64,000 nucleotides of DNA from Bin55 sp965205545 (lineage in GTDB: Bacteria > Pseudomonadota > Gammaproteobacteria > Pseudomonadales > Azotimanducaceae). The notes beneath the pieces are model-generated. The model saw only the letters and a program-made list of their open reading frames with translations, searched no databases and was not told where the DNA came from. The translations under genes and the position numbers were made by a program. The stretch lies in assembly GCA_965205545.1 (NCBI GenBank), contig OZ242170.1:1-64000 (forward strand). The letters are read 5' to 3'. The first letter of the stretch is position 1. The number at the start of each line of letters is the position of its first letter. Below are positions 1 through 8,623 of the stretch, piece after piece.

Positions 1-28
1 TTCTGCATGTGAATTAGGGAACAGTGAC

Positions 29-2074
29 ATGGGCCACCAAACTCAGGACACTTTGAATGTCGCTCTCATTGGGTCCGGTGGTGTCGGAAAGACATCTTTG
101 ACGGAAGCTCTACTGCATACATCAGGAGCAATCAATTCGAAAGGTTCCGTCGATGCCGGCACCACGACATCGGACCATTTACCAAGAGAGAGGGAGGAAA
201 AGCACTCGATCGAACCATCGTTCGCAAGTTTCGAGTATGAAGGCAAGTTTCTTACCGTTCTAGACACACCCGGGTTCCATGACTTTGCTGGAAGATCGCT
301 TTCCGTGCTCCCAGCGGTAGAGACGGCAATTCTTGTCATTGACGCGGCGGCGGGACTGGACACTTTCGCGCTAAGGTTGTTTAAGACTGCTGGCGAGCGC
401 GGGTTGTGCCGAATGATCGCCATCAACAAAATCGACGCGGAGAACGTTGATTTGGAAGGACTCATGGAGCAAATCCAAATATCGATTGGCTCCGAGTGCT
501 TGCCATTGAATCTACCAGCGAATGCGGGCACTAACGTCGTGGACTGCTTCTTTGAACCAAATGGAGCTGAAACAGACTTCGACAGTGTTGAGTCGGCCCA
601 CGAGAAAATCATCGACCAAGTCGTCGAGGTGGACGAGGAGTTGATGGAGCTTTATCTGGATGAGGGCGGCGATCTCCCGAAGGAAAAACTGCATGAAGCC
701 TTTGAGACGGCTCTACGAGAAGGCCATTTGATTCCCATTTGCTTCACATCAGCGGAAACTGACGTCGGTGTCAAGGAATTCTTGGATGCCGGCTGTCGAT
801 TGTTGCCTAACCCAATGGAAGCGAACTCTCCTCCGTTCATAGTTACCAAATCAGGCGCCGAGTCAGAGTTTGTTCCAGAACCTGATCCCTCTAAGCCTTT
901 GTTGGCACATGTCGTAAAGGTGTCAATTGATCCGTTTCGAGGACGCATGGGCGTCGTTCGCATTCACCAAGGCGTTCTGAAGGCCGGCGCTCAGGTGTAT
1001 GTTGACGCGGAACGAAAACCCACCAAGGTTGCGCACATTTACAAACTACAAGGCGGCAAGCAAATTGAAGTGGACGAAGCCGTTGCTGGTGACATATGCG
1101 CGCTACCTAGAATGGAAACAGTAACTTACAACTGCGTACTGCGCGAGTCTCGGGATGAAGATCGTGTTCGTATGACGCCGGTTCAAATTCCGCTCCCCGT
1201 CTTCGGCAAGGCAGTTAGAGTAGCGAACGACAACGAAGCTCAAAAGGTCTCTGATGCTCTCCACAATGTGGCGTTGGAAGATCCGTCATTCAAGGTCCTG
1301 CACGTTGCCGCACTCAATGAGACAGTCATTCGAGGGATGGGCGAGCTGCACTTGCGAGAAATCATTAGCGGCATAGAAAAGCAACAGGAAGTTCAAATTG
1401 AAACGGACTTTCCAGCCATTGAATACAAGGAGACAATCACAGTACCTGCAGAGGGACACAACCGACACAAGAAGCAAACTGGTGGAGCAGGTCAATTCGG
1501 TGAGGTCTACCTGAGAATCGATCCCTTGGATCGAGGAGGCGGTTTCGAGTTTGTGGATAAAGTCGTCGGCGGTGTGATCCCTGGGCAATTCATACCCGCA
1601 GTGGAAAAGGGAGTCAAGCAGGTCTTGGACACTGGCGCGATCTCCGGTCACGAATTGCAGGACGTAAGAGTTACGGTGTACGACGGCAAGCACCATCCTG
1701 TAGATTCAAAGGAAATCGCATTCATTCAAGCGGGGAGAAAAGCATTTCTCGATGCCGTGGCGAAGGCGCGACCCATTGTCATGGAGCCGGTAGTGAGTGT
1801 GACGATTAATGTTCCCAACGACTGCATGGGCGATGTCACTGGAGATTTGGCTTCCATGGGTGGAATGGTCAACGGATCGAACGTGCTGGCGGATTCAACG
1901 ACAGACATTTCCGGCCAAGTGCCGCTTCGCGAGATGCAGACGTACCACTCTCGTCTGAGTTCAATCTCGGGCGGAAAGGGCAACTACTCGATGGAGTTTA
2001 GCCACTACGCTGCCGTGCAATCGAATCTACAGAGGGAATTGGCATCCAACTTCACCATCGAAGAGGAAGACTGA
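29..2074 (+). CDS. Elongation factor G-like GTPase (EF-G2 type)
   Basis: This 681-residue protein has the full EF-G architecture. The N-terminal GTPase domain carries a P-loop GSGGVGKT at residues 15-22, DTPG at 79-82 and NKID at 133-136. It is followed by a beta-barrel domain II, a domain III region (HVAALNETVIRGMGELHLRE) and domains IV/V (HKKQTGGAGQFGEVYLRI). The P-loop differs from the AHIDAGKTT of housekeeping EF-G and matches the EF-G-like/EF-G2 subgroup, whose role is poorly defined; a ribosome-associated GTPase function is known for the superfamily, but a role in normal elongation is not established. No rpsL/rpsG/tuf neighbours are present, so this is not the str-operon fusA. The ATG start lies behind a weak purine stretch. 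tadA begins three bases after the stop, so the two are probably co-transcribed. Confidence 0.88.
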   Translation: MGHQTQDTLNVALIGSGGVGKTSLTEALLHTSGAINSKGSVDAGTTTSDHLPREREEKHSIEPSFASFEYEGKFLTVLDTPGFHDFAGRSLSVLPAVETAILVIDAAAGLDTFALRLFKTAGERGLCRMIAINKIDAENVDLEGLMEQIQISIGSECLPLNLPANAGTNVVDCFFEPNGAETDFDSVESAHEKIIDQVVEVDEELMELYLDEGGDLPKEKLHEAFETALREGHLIPICFTSAETDVGVKEFLDAGCRLLPNPMEANSPPFIVTKSGAESEFVPEPDPSKPLLAHVVKVSIDPFRGRMGVVRIHQGVLKAGAQVYVDAERKPTKVAHIYKLQGGKQIEVDEAVAGDICALPRMETVTYNCVLRESRDEDRVRMTPVQIPLPVFGKAVRVANDNEAQKVSDALHNVALEDPSFKVLHVAALNETVIRGMGELHLREIISGIEKQQEVQIETDFPAIEYKETITVPAEGHNRHKKQTGGAGQFGEVYLRIDPLDRGGGFEFVDKVVGGVIPGQFIPAVEKGVKQVLDTGAISGHELQDVRVTVYDGKHHPVDSKEIAFIQAGRKAFLDAVAKARPIVMEPVVSVTINVPNDCMGDVTGDLASMGGMVNGSNVLADSTTDISGQVPLREMQTYHSRLSSISGGKGNYSMEFSHYAAVQSNLQRELASNFTIEEED

Positions 2075-2077
2075 CAT

Positions 2078-2548
2078 TTGTCGCCCAGCGACGAATACTT
2101 CATGCAACGAGCGCTTGAGTTAGCGCGAGAGGCAGAAACGGCGGGAGAGGTTCCTGTTGGAGCAGTCGTAGTCCTAAATGGAAAGATTGCCGGAGAAGGG
2201 TTCAACTCTCCAATTTCCTCGGTTGATCCGACTGCGCATGCTGAGTGTTTGGCGTTGCGCGACGCGAGCAAATATTGTGGCAACTACAGGTTGCCAGGGT
2301 CTACGCTCTATGTCACACTCGAACCTTGCCTAATGTGTCTAGGTGCTATGGTTCACGCACGCGTGGAGCGATTGGTGTACGGCGCCGCAGAACCAAAATC
2401 CGGCATGGTAGAGAGCAATCTGAAGGGTACCGAACTGGTGGGCTTGAACCACCAAATCCAAGTGTCTTCAGGAGTCCTAGCAGACCAGTGTCGAAGCTTG
2501 GTGCAGCGGTTCTTCGATGTTCGCAGAGCGACCAGCCAAGATGTATAG
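2078..2548 (+). CDS. tadA: tRNA-specific adenosine deaminase
   Basis: The product converts A34 to inosine in tRNA-Arg(ACG), a zinc-dependent deamination needed for wobble decoding. The 156-residue protein has the cytidine/adenosine deaminase signature: HAE at residues 54-56 (zinc ligand His and proton-shuttling Glu) and PCLMC at 83-87 (two zinc-ligand cysteines). The N-terminus DEYFMQRALELA aligns with the usual TadA N-terminus. This favours the TTG start at 2078, the only start available after the in-frame stop that ends the upstream GTPase gene; the internal ATG at 2102 would remove conserved residues. The gene lies three bases behind the EF-G-like gene and is probably translated from the same mRNA. 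Confidence 0.92.
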   Translation: MSPSDEYFMQRALELAREAETAGEVPVGAVVVLNGKIAGEGFNSPISSVDPTAHAECLALRDASKYCGNYRLPGSTLYVTLEPCLMCLGAMVHARVERLVYGAAEPKSGMVESNLKGTELVGLNHQIQVSSGVLADQCRSLVQRFFDVRRATSQDV

Positions 2549-2717
2549 GACCAACGGGGAGGGGCATCAAGCAGTGTCCTATATGATGGCATGAAGTCAC
2601 GCACACAATGTCTATTTCTGGATTCGTTTCCGACTCCAATTGTTTTGGCATCTTTGTTGCATAGCCACGAGAGTAGGTGGGAAAACACTGGTGTTGTGTT
2701 CGCTTCTCTAATCCGCA

Positions 2718-3914
2718 ATGGTTAGACGGGAATTCTTAGTGAGGCTGAATACTCGAAGATTTGCCAATCTGATCGCATTTTCAATCTTGGCAGTTGTAAC
2801 TGCCGAGATGGCTTTGGCGGACGATGAGCTAGTTGCAAAGTACCGCCAACCAGTCGAGGAGTGGCCGCCTTTTGAGGTGGACGAAGGAGTCGAAGCCAAT
2901 GAGATTGGATTGCTGCCGCCATTGCCTGCTGTCGAATGGCACACCCCCGAAACTGAGGATTTAGGCAAATTCCTCTTTTTTGACCCACGCCTATCGAGTT
3001 CTCAGCAGATCGCTTGCGGCAGCTGTCATGATCCCAACTTGGGCTGGGCGGATGGTCGACGAGTTTCCTTCGGCCATGATCGAGTCAGAGGCAAGCGCAA
3101 TGCCATGACTTTGCTGAATGCGGCGTATTTCGACGAATTGTTTTGGGATGGACGTGCAAAGGGACTGCTCGAGCTGATCTTGATTCCGCTCCAAAGCGAG
3201 ATCGAAATGGACGCTGACATTGACGAGGTTTTAAAACGCATTCGCGAAATCCCTGAATATCGAACCAAGTTCAAGGAAGCCTTTGAAGATGAAACTGTAA
3301 GTGAGGAAAGAATTGCCATCGCCATCGCTTCCTTTGTGAGAACCATACGCTCAAGCCCCAGCGACTTCGACCACTTTGTCAATGGCGATCTTCAGCGATT
3401 GACCGATCAAGAAATTACCGGGCTACACATTTTTCGCACGAAAGCCCGTTGCATGAATTGCCATAACGGTCCTCTTTTCTCCGACGGACAGTTTCACCAC
3501 ACAGGATTGAGTTACTACGGTAGAAGATTCGAAGATCGCGGTCGGTATGAGGCAACAGACAAAGAAGAAGACATGTCGCGATTTCGAACGCCTAGCCTGC
3601 GCGATTTGGAATTCACCGGTCCTTGGATGCATAACGGATTGTTCACCAATTTCACCGGCGTATTGAATATGTACAACCACGGGGTTACCTTCAACAGCAG
3701 GGTTCGAGAGCGCTCGCCTCCGCTGTCGCCGTTAATTCAGCCGCTCGATCTGACTGATGCAGAAATTGAAGCTCTAGAGGCGTTCCTCAAGACGTTGGGT
3801 CGAATTCCCCGATTCGTAGACGCACCAAGACCTTTAGGTCTCCAGCAACCGGACTCTGACGGCGTATATCGGATGACGGGCGAACTGCCAGACGAAAAAG
3901 GGCCAGAATACTGA
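2718..3914 (+). CDS. Di-haem cytochrome c peroxidase / MauG family
   Basis: The 398-residue protein has an N-terminal signal sequence (hydrophobic stretch at about residues 16-34, ending ALA) and two c-type haem-binding sites: CGSCH at about 100-104 and CMNCH at about 244-248. The later segment FRTPSLRDLEFTGPWMHNG is characteristic of the CcpA/MauG family. Such proteins act in the periplasm, reducing hydrogen peroxide with electrons from small cytochromes, or as MauG-type oxidases. Peroxidase versus MauG-like chemistry cannot be decided from sequence alone. An amine dehydrogenase is not nearby, so a general peroxidase role is more likely. The ATG at 2718 is chosen because it gives a complete signal peptide. 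Confidence 0.88.
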   Translation: MVRREFLVRLNTRRFANLIAFSILAVVTAEMALADDELVAKYRQPVEEWPPFEVDEGVEANEIGLLPPLPAVEWHTPETEDLGKFLFFDPRLSSSQQIACGSCHDPNLGWADGRRVSFGHDRVRGKRNAMTLLNAAYFDELFWDGRAKGLLELILIPLQSEIEMDADIDEVLKRIREIPEYRTKFKEAFEDETVSEERIAIAIASFVRTIRSSPSDFDHFVNGDLQRLTDQEITGLHIFRTKARCMNCHNGPLFSDGQFHHTGLSYYGRRFEDRGRYEATDKEEDMSRFRTPSLRDLEFTGPWMHNGLFTNFTGVLNMYNHGVTFNSRVRERSPPLSPLIQPLDLTDAEIEALEAFLKTLGRIPRFVDAPRPLGLQQPDSDGVYRMTGELPDEKGPEY

Positions 3915-4123
3915 TGAGAACGTACAGAGCTCGAGACATCCATACAGTCAAGCTTGGGTAGTTGCTTCATATTGGAGGTCACGGCAAGAAGGTGTTTCCT
4001 GTCGTCTGCTAAATGTCATATGGAGGCGGACGATTGGTCTGTACGAATCCCAGACTCCATTGAAATCAGGCTCAAAGCGAATAGAACGATCAATTCTGCA
4101 ATTGGATCGGCAGTCTTTTCCGA

Positions 4124-4631
4124 TTAGTCTGAGGGATCTTCCGCCTCAACTTCATCTATCAGTTTTTCCAACTCGTCCATTAAGAATCTAACCTGATCTG
4201 GAGTCCCAGCAAAACGCATTTCTTGGAATGCACCAATGAACCTAAAGTGTGTTTGCGTTCCGTCTAACCGCTCGAATTGCGGCGTTTCTAAAGGAGTCAT
4301 GGCCAATTGAGTCTACTGCGACTATTTCGAATGGCTTACCGTCCGTGTCAACCATGAAGTTGAGTTCGACCCACGCTTCTTCACCTGCATCCAATTGTTT
4401 TCTTGGATAGTCGGGCAGGATTGGTTCTAGCAGTGTAGGACCCTGAAAGGTGTCGATTTCGACTTTCGGGGTGACCGCTTCTTCTAATTCTTGTTGGATA
4501 TCGTCGTCAGCTACAGAATTGAGTGACGCAAAGAGAAGTGAGAGTGCGCATTCCGTAGCTAGAACTAAGCCAACATTCTTCCAGGCTCGAATGTCCTGAA
4601 TCGTCCGTTGCAAATGCGGACGCTCTGCCAA
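4124..4631 (-). pseudogene. TonB-family C-terminal-domain protein, broken reading frame
   Basis: Two overlapping minus-strand frames together look like one gene. The first (4631 to 4242, TTG start; a second TTG lies inside) has a hydrophobic signal-like segment, an acidic linker and the first half of a TonB C-terminal fold (PDYPRKQLDAGEEAWVELNF, then DSFRNAAIRAV). It runs into a stop. The second frame (to 4124) continues with ERLDGTQTHFRFIGAFQEMR and an acidic tail. About eight to ten residues usually present between the 'AIRAV' and 'LDG' parts (the W-x-[FY]-x-P segment) are missing, so a small out-of-frame deletion near 4265-4280 is more likely than a single-base error. Energy-transducing TonB activity is doubtful even for an intact copy, because this short form lacks the usual proline-rich spacer. 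Confidence 0.6.
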
Positions 4632-4744
4632 ATGATTCTCTAGACGTATGAATCTAGACTCGAATGAAAGGTGGGCTAGATCAGATATTGGAACGCAGAA
4701 CTGCTATTTTGAATTGGAGGGGCCACGCTCCCAAATTGACAGTC

Positions 4745-6604
4745 TTATTCCCACGTCGTTTGTGAACGTACTCTCCTGTATTCTCTTCGAGCCTGTTCAG
4801 CCTCTTCTCCGGTAAGTACACGGAACACCCGTCCACTTCTCTCCGACCCACGCCTGCCTGTTTCCGGGTTGTAGTCGTCGGGCAAGAAGGTCTTTACGAT
4901 CTGCATTTGGTCATTGGACAGTACGTTCTTGCCTACGTTGTAGCGTACAAGTTCCATAGCCGCGTGATATTTTGCCTCGGTTGTTGGAAGGCTTTCCATC
5001 TTTGCAAAAAGCCCCTCAGGCTTTGTACTCGCCCATACGTTGAAGACCGAAAAGTAGTAGCTGGCTAATTGTTCATCGGGCAAATGCGTTGCTAATTCGA
5101 GCATTCTGTCCGTGTCGTCAGTGCGGACTAGCGCCTGACCAACTGACGTGTAGGCAGCTGCCTTTGCCCATCCGTCTCGCGCCTGGGCGAGCATCTCATA
5201 CGCCAGTTCGGGATTGAAAGTTGACACTTGTGCAATTACAGTGGCTTCCAAACCCATGGAGTTTTCACCAGCGGGATGATTGAGAGCAATCTGCAACGCC
5301 CGATTAGGATCGTCCAATGCGAGCTTGCTCAAGAGGATGTTCAAAACCCACCAGCGCATTCCTTCGTCTTCTATTTGATCGGAGTTAGCCCATTCCAACG
5401 CTAACTCCAGGTCTATCTCCGACCAGCTTGAGGCCACCTCCATTGCTAGATCGAGTTTGAAGTCTTCGTCAGACACTTCAGCCAACATTGGCGCTATTCG
5501 TTGGGGGTCAGTTCTGGCAAGCATGACAGTTGCCTGTTGCTTGCCCAGTGATTGCATGTTGGAAGGTATCAGTTCCAAATTGTTGAGAAACTCATCGGGG
5601 TCACTCTTAGCCCATGTCAATACAACATGCCGCAAGAGGTGTCTGCGGGTGCTGCCCGACTCAACTATGGCTAGGGATTCAATGGCTTTGAATGGATCAA
5701 TGGATACCATTGCTTCTGCAATGATTTTGAGGGCTAGTTGGCGGATTTCGCCAGTAATCTTTTCAGATTGCTGCAATGCCAAGCTCGGGTCGTCAATCGT
5801 CGCTTGATGCAGGACGGACGCAACTACGGCCTCTCTAACGATTGGGTTGGTTAGCGTGTCCCCAATTCGATTAACAACGTCAAATCCTGACTCGTCCACC
5901 CATTGATGCGCGATTCGAATGAGTACCGCTGTCTGGGAGGCATTGGGCAGGTCGTCACCAACCAATGTTCCCCACCGAAGTTCAGGTTGCATTGACTGCA
6001 AGCCAGACACGAGGCTGTCGCTTTCCACTTCGGGGGCGGTTGGGAGTCCGATTCGACCAGAAATTTCGTCTCGCTCATCTTTAGATAGGTCCTCGCGGGA
6101 TGCGAAAATGCCAGAGAGCGATGCGAGCTTCTGTTCGCCATCGAGAGTGGCTGCATGTGCAACGGCCCCATCTATGTCGATTAGTGACCACTCGCCGAAA
6201 ATCGTAGCCGCCAAGGCGTCGTGACGATTGCCCGGCAGTTCAGCAATTGCCGCCAATGCTGCGATCGGATCAATAGCTGTCAATCGCTGCACTATTGAAG
6301 TCTGCGCTACGTTCCGCAATTCTTCCGATGCAATGGACTTGGATTGCTCAAGCAGTTCGAGGGTGACTTCTTGATCTGAATTGAGCAACAGCTCGTAGAA
6401 GATGTTGGATTGCGAAAAAACATCTCGTTCAAGATTGGACGACTTGCTTAGACTTGTTGCATCCCACTCAATGCGCGGATCACCTTGAAAGATCTTTAGC
6501 GGCATGACCCAGATCAGAGAGACGAGGGCCACAGCGGACCCCAAGCCAACGCCGAATGCAAGCAATCCAAAAGTTCGAAATCGGGAAGTTGACGGATTGC
6601 TCAT
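4745..6604 (-). CDS. Membrane-anchored helical-repeat protein, paralogue 1
   Basis: I do not recognise a named function. The 619-residue protein starts with a single membrane segment (residues about 10-33) and then appears all-helical and periplasmic. It is built from degenerate units of about 30-35 residues with a W..xDP..AL pattern, for example FGEWSLIDIDGAVAHA, TWAKSDPDEFLNNL and SWSEIDLELALEWA. It shares an N-terminal block ending in SREDLS and a C-terminal LS..Q...V..FL block with four other proteins here (6691-8463, 30034-31884, 32127-33878, 50226-52016). The ATG at 6604 sits behind AAGGTGAATTA and is preferred over the upstream GTG at 6619. It follows paralogue 2 by 86 bp on the same strand, so an operon is likely. 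A scaffold or protein-binding solenoid is inferred. Confidence 0.75.
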   Translation of the reverse strand: MSNPSTSRFRTFGLLAFGVGLGSAVALVSLIWVMPLKIFQGDPRIEWDATSLSKSSNLERDVFSQSNIFYELLLNSDQEVTLELLEQSKSIASEELRNVAQTSIVQRLTAIDPIAALAAIAELPGNRHDALAATIFGEWSLIDIDGAVAHAATLDGEQKLASLSGIFASREDLSKDERDEISGRIGLPTAPEVESDSLVSGLQSMQPELRWGTLVGDDLPNASQTAVLIRIAHQWVDESGFDVVNRIGDTLTNPIVREAVVASVLHQATIDDPSLALQQSEKITGEIRQLALKIIAEAMVSIDPFKAIESLAIVESGSTRRHLLRHVVLTWAKSDPDEFLNNLELIPSNMQSLGKQQATVMLARTDPQRIAPMLAEVSDEDFKLDLAMEVASSWSEIDLELALEWANSDQIEDEGMRWWVLNILLSKLALDDPNRALQIALNHPAGENSMGLEATVIAQVSTFNPELAYEMLAQARDGWAKAAAYTSVGQALVRTDDTDRMLELATHLPDEQLASYYFSVFNVWASTKPEGLFAKMESLPTTEAKYHAAMELVRYNVGKNVLSNDQMQIVKTFLPDDYNPETGRRGSERSGRVFRVLTGEEAEQARREYRRVRSQTTWE

Positions 6605-6690
6605 TAATTCACCTTGCACGTTGATTGAGTGGCGTAGGTTCCTGCTTTTGATTCATTGCCTTCAATTGCCAATGGGATTTGTCAATCCTC

Positions 6691-8463
6691 TCAAAGGAAA
6701 CTGTTCGCATATTCCAATTGCTCGTCAGAAAGTGCCTTAGTTTGGGGATTGAATCGGTTGAGTCCGCGCACTGCCTGTAGCTTGAGTTCGTCGGTTGGAA
6801 GTCCTTCAATGGATTCCAAAAGCGATTCGGGATTAACAAGTGCCCATTGATACATGAGAGAGCCGTTGTAATTGCTTTGGCGGCGTCCGGACAATCGTTC
6901 GCCCAGTTTCAGCGCTTGATCAATGTCGCCGTTTCTCACCATCGCTCTCCCAACTTCGCTATATGCGTGTGGAATTGTCAACCCTTCACTTCGGATCTCT
7001 GAAAGCATTGCAAACGCTTTATCAATGTCAGTTTCAACCAAGTGTTGTATGACGGTGACTTCCAACCCCCGGTAGTATTGGCCTCGCAGAACAACTGGTT
7101 GTTGACGTGCAGTCTTGAAAGCCAGTTCTGGATCTTTTGTGGCTAGGTCGGCAAGAACGATCATCAGTACTTCCGCTTGTAGCACATCGGTTGCAAATTC
7201 GTCATTGAGTGCCCAATCGAGGGCACTTGCAACGTCCGATTCCGACCAATAAGCTGCTATTTCCTTCGCTAGTTGATCGCGAACATCTCTATCCGTCACT
7301 TGGGCTAGAAATCTTGTAGCTTGATCAGGAGAAATACGAGCGATCGCGAACATCGCAGCCTCGGTGGCGAGGACTCGTATAGCCTCAGGCAACTGTTCAA
7401 TTGCGTCCAGCAATGCGTTGGGATCTACAGCTGCCCAAGTTTGCAGGACTGTCTGCTGCAGTAGCTCGCGTTCCGAATCTGTTTCGACCGCCATCACTGC
7501 CATCAGAGCTTCGGTCGGACTCGAAGCCGACCATATTTCAGCGATGGTTGTTAGTGCGAGCTCCCGTGAGCTACTTTTGAGGCTGAGGGCTTGCCGAAAG
7601 GCGGAGGCCGGATCGTTACGAGTAATGTCGTGCAAAACGGAAATGACTACTGCATCGCGCACCGCTGGAGTTGACAGCGATTCGCTGATTCGATCAATCA
7701 CGCCTATGCCTTCCTTATTGATCCACAGCTCTGCAACGTCTATCAGGTGTTCTGTTTGTGAAAGATCTGAGAATTTGTCATTGACGAACGAATTCCAAGC
7801 AGACTCCGGATCATCGATTGCTTGATTTGCGGTTTCGCGATTGGAGATGTCGATCGCGTGCTGCTCGCCACCGAGCCTCTTGGCAATGGCCAACCGTTCG
7901 TCAAACGAAAGATCTGACCTTGCGCTTACGATGCCGCGAAGCGCGGCTTGCTTCATTCTTGCGTCCAACGCGCTCGCTTGGACCACTGCCTCTTCCAGAC
8001 TTGATTCGGCCCACGAACCGTATATTGCTGCGACCAATTTTCCTTGATCGTCACCAGCCAGATTTGCTAGCTGTGCTACAGCCAACAGAGGATTAGATTC
8101 TGCGAGTTTTCTTACCACACCGATTTCAACCGCTCGACGCAAGCGTTCACTTTCGATGTTCTTCGATTGCTCTAGCAAGCTTAGAAGATCACTCTCGTCG
8201 GCCGCGGTGACTAGGCTGTGCAATGCAGCCGTCCGTTCCAGGTCAGTTGGTAGTTGAGCGAGATCAGCGACGGAATCCACCGAAGTGTCAATTCTTTCGG
8301 AATTTTGGGCAGAAACTGAGGGAGAAGAATAGCTAGACTCTTTCTCGTTGGACTGCATCGAGTTTGCACCAACGAGCACCCCTGAAGTTACAAGTACTCC
8401 GCCGACAATCCCAATGGCTACCAGTCCAAACGCATTGAAGTCGCGCATATTGGCCAACTTCAT
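6691..8463 (-). CDS. Membrane-anchored helical-repeat protein, paralogue 2
   Basis: This is a 590-residue relative of the gene at 4745-6604, with which it forms a tandem pair. A membrane segment spans about residues 11-34. It is followed by a Ser-rich linker and helical repeat units such as YGSWAESSLEEAVVQA, TWAAVDPNALLDAIEQLP and YWSESDVASALDWAL. The diagnostic block ALRGIVSARSDLSFDERLAI and a C-terminal ALSDEQLEYANSFL match the other paralogues. The ATG at 8463 has a strong ribosome-binding site (GAGGGGAACGGG), so the GTG at 8484 is not used here. The thioredoxin lipoprotein gene lies 160 bp upstream on the same strand. Function is unknown; the N-terminal anchor suggests most of the chain is in the periplasm. 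Confidence 0.75.
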   Translation of the reverse strand: MKLANMRDFNAFGLVAIGIVGGVLVTSGVLVGANSMQSNEKESSYSSPSVSAQNSERIDTSVDSVADLAQLPTDLERTAALHSLVTAADESDLLSLLEQSKNIESERLRRAVEIGVVRKLAESNPLLAVAQLANLAGDDQGKLVAAIYGSWAESSLEEAVVQASALDARMKQAALRGIVSARSDLSFDERLAIAKRLGGEQHAIDISNRETANQAIDDPESAWNSFVNDKFSDLSQTEHLIDVAELWINKEGIGVIDRISESLSTPAVRDAVVISVLHDITRNDPASAFRQALSLKSSSRELALTTIAEIWSASSPTEALMAVMAVETDSERELLQQTVLQTWAAVDPNALLDAIEQLPEAIRVLATEAAMFAIARISPDQATRFLAQVTDRDVRDQLAKEIAAYWSESDVASALDWALNDEFATDVLQAEVLMIVLADLATKDPELAFKTARQQPVVLRGQYYRGLEVTVIQHLVETDIDKAFAMLSEIRSEGLTIPHAYSEVGRAMVRNGDIDQALKLGERLSGRRQSNYNGSLMYQWALVNPESLLESIEGLPTDELKLQAVRGLNRFNPQTKALSDEQLEYANSFL

Positions 8464-8623
8464 CCCGTTCCCCTCGAGCTGCACAGGCTACTGTCCTGTG
8501 ACACTCTTCCAAGGCAGTTGGTTCCAACAACGAGCGTTGCGCTGAACGCTGCAGAGCAATCACATTCTCGTTTAGCAGCACGCACTAGGTAGGCCGACAG
8601 TTGGCAGGTCTTTTCAATCCTTA

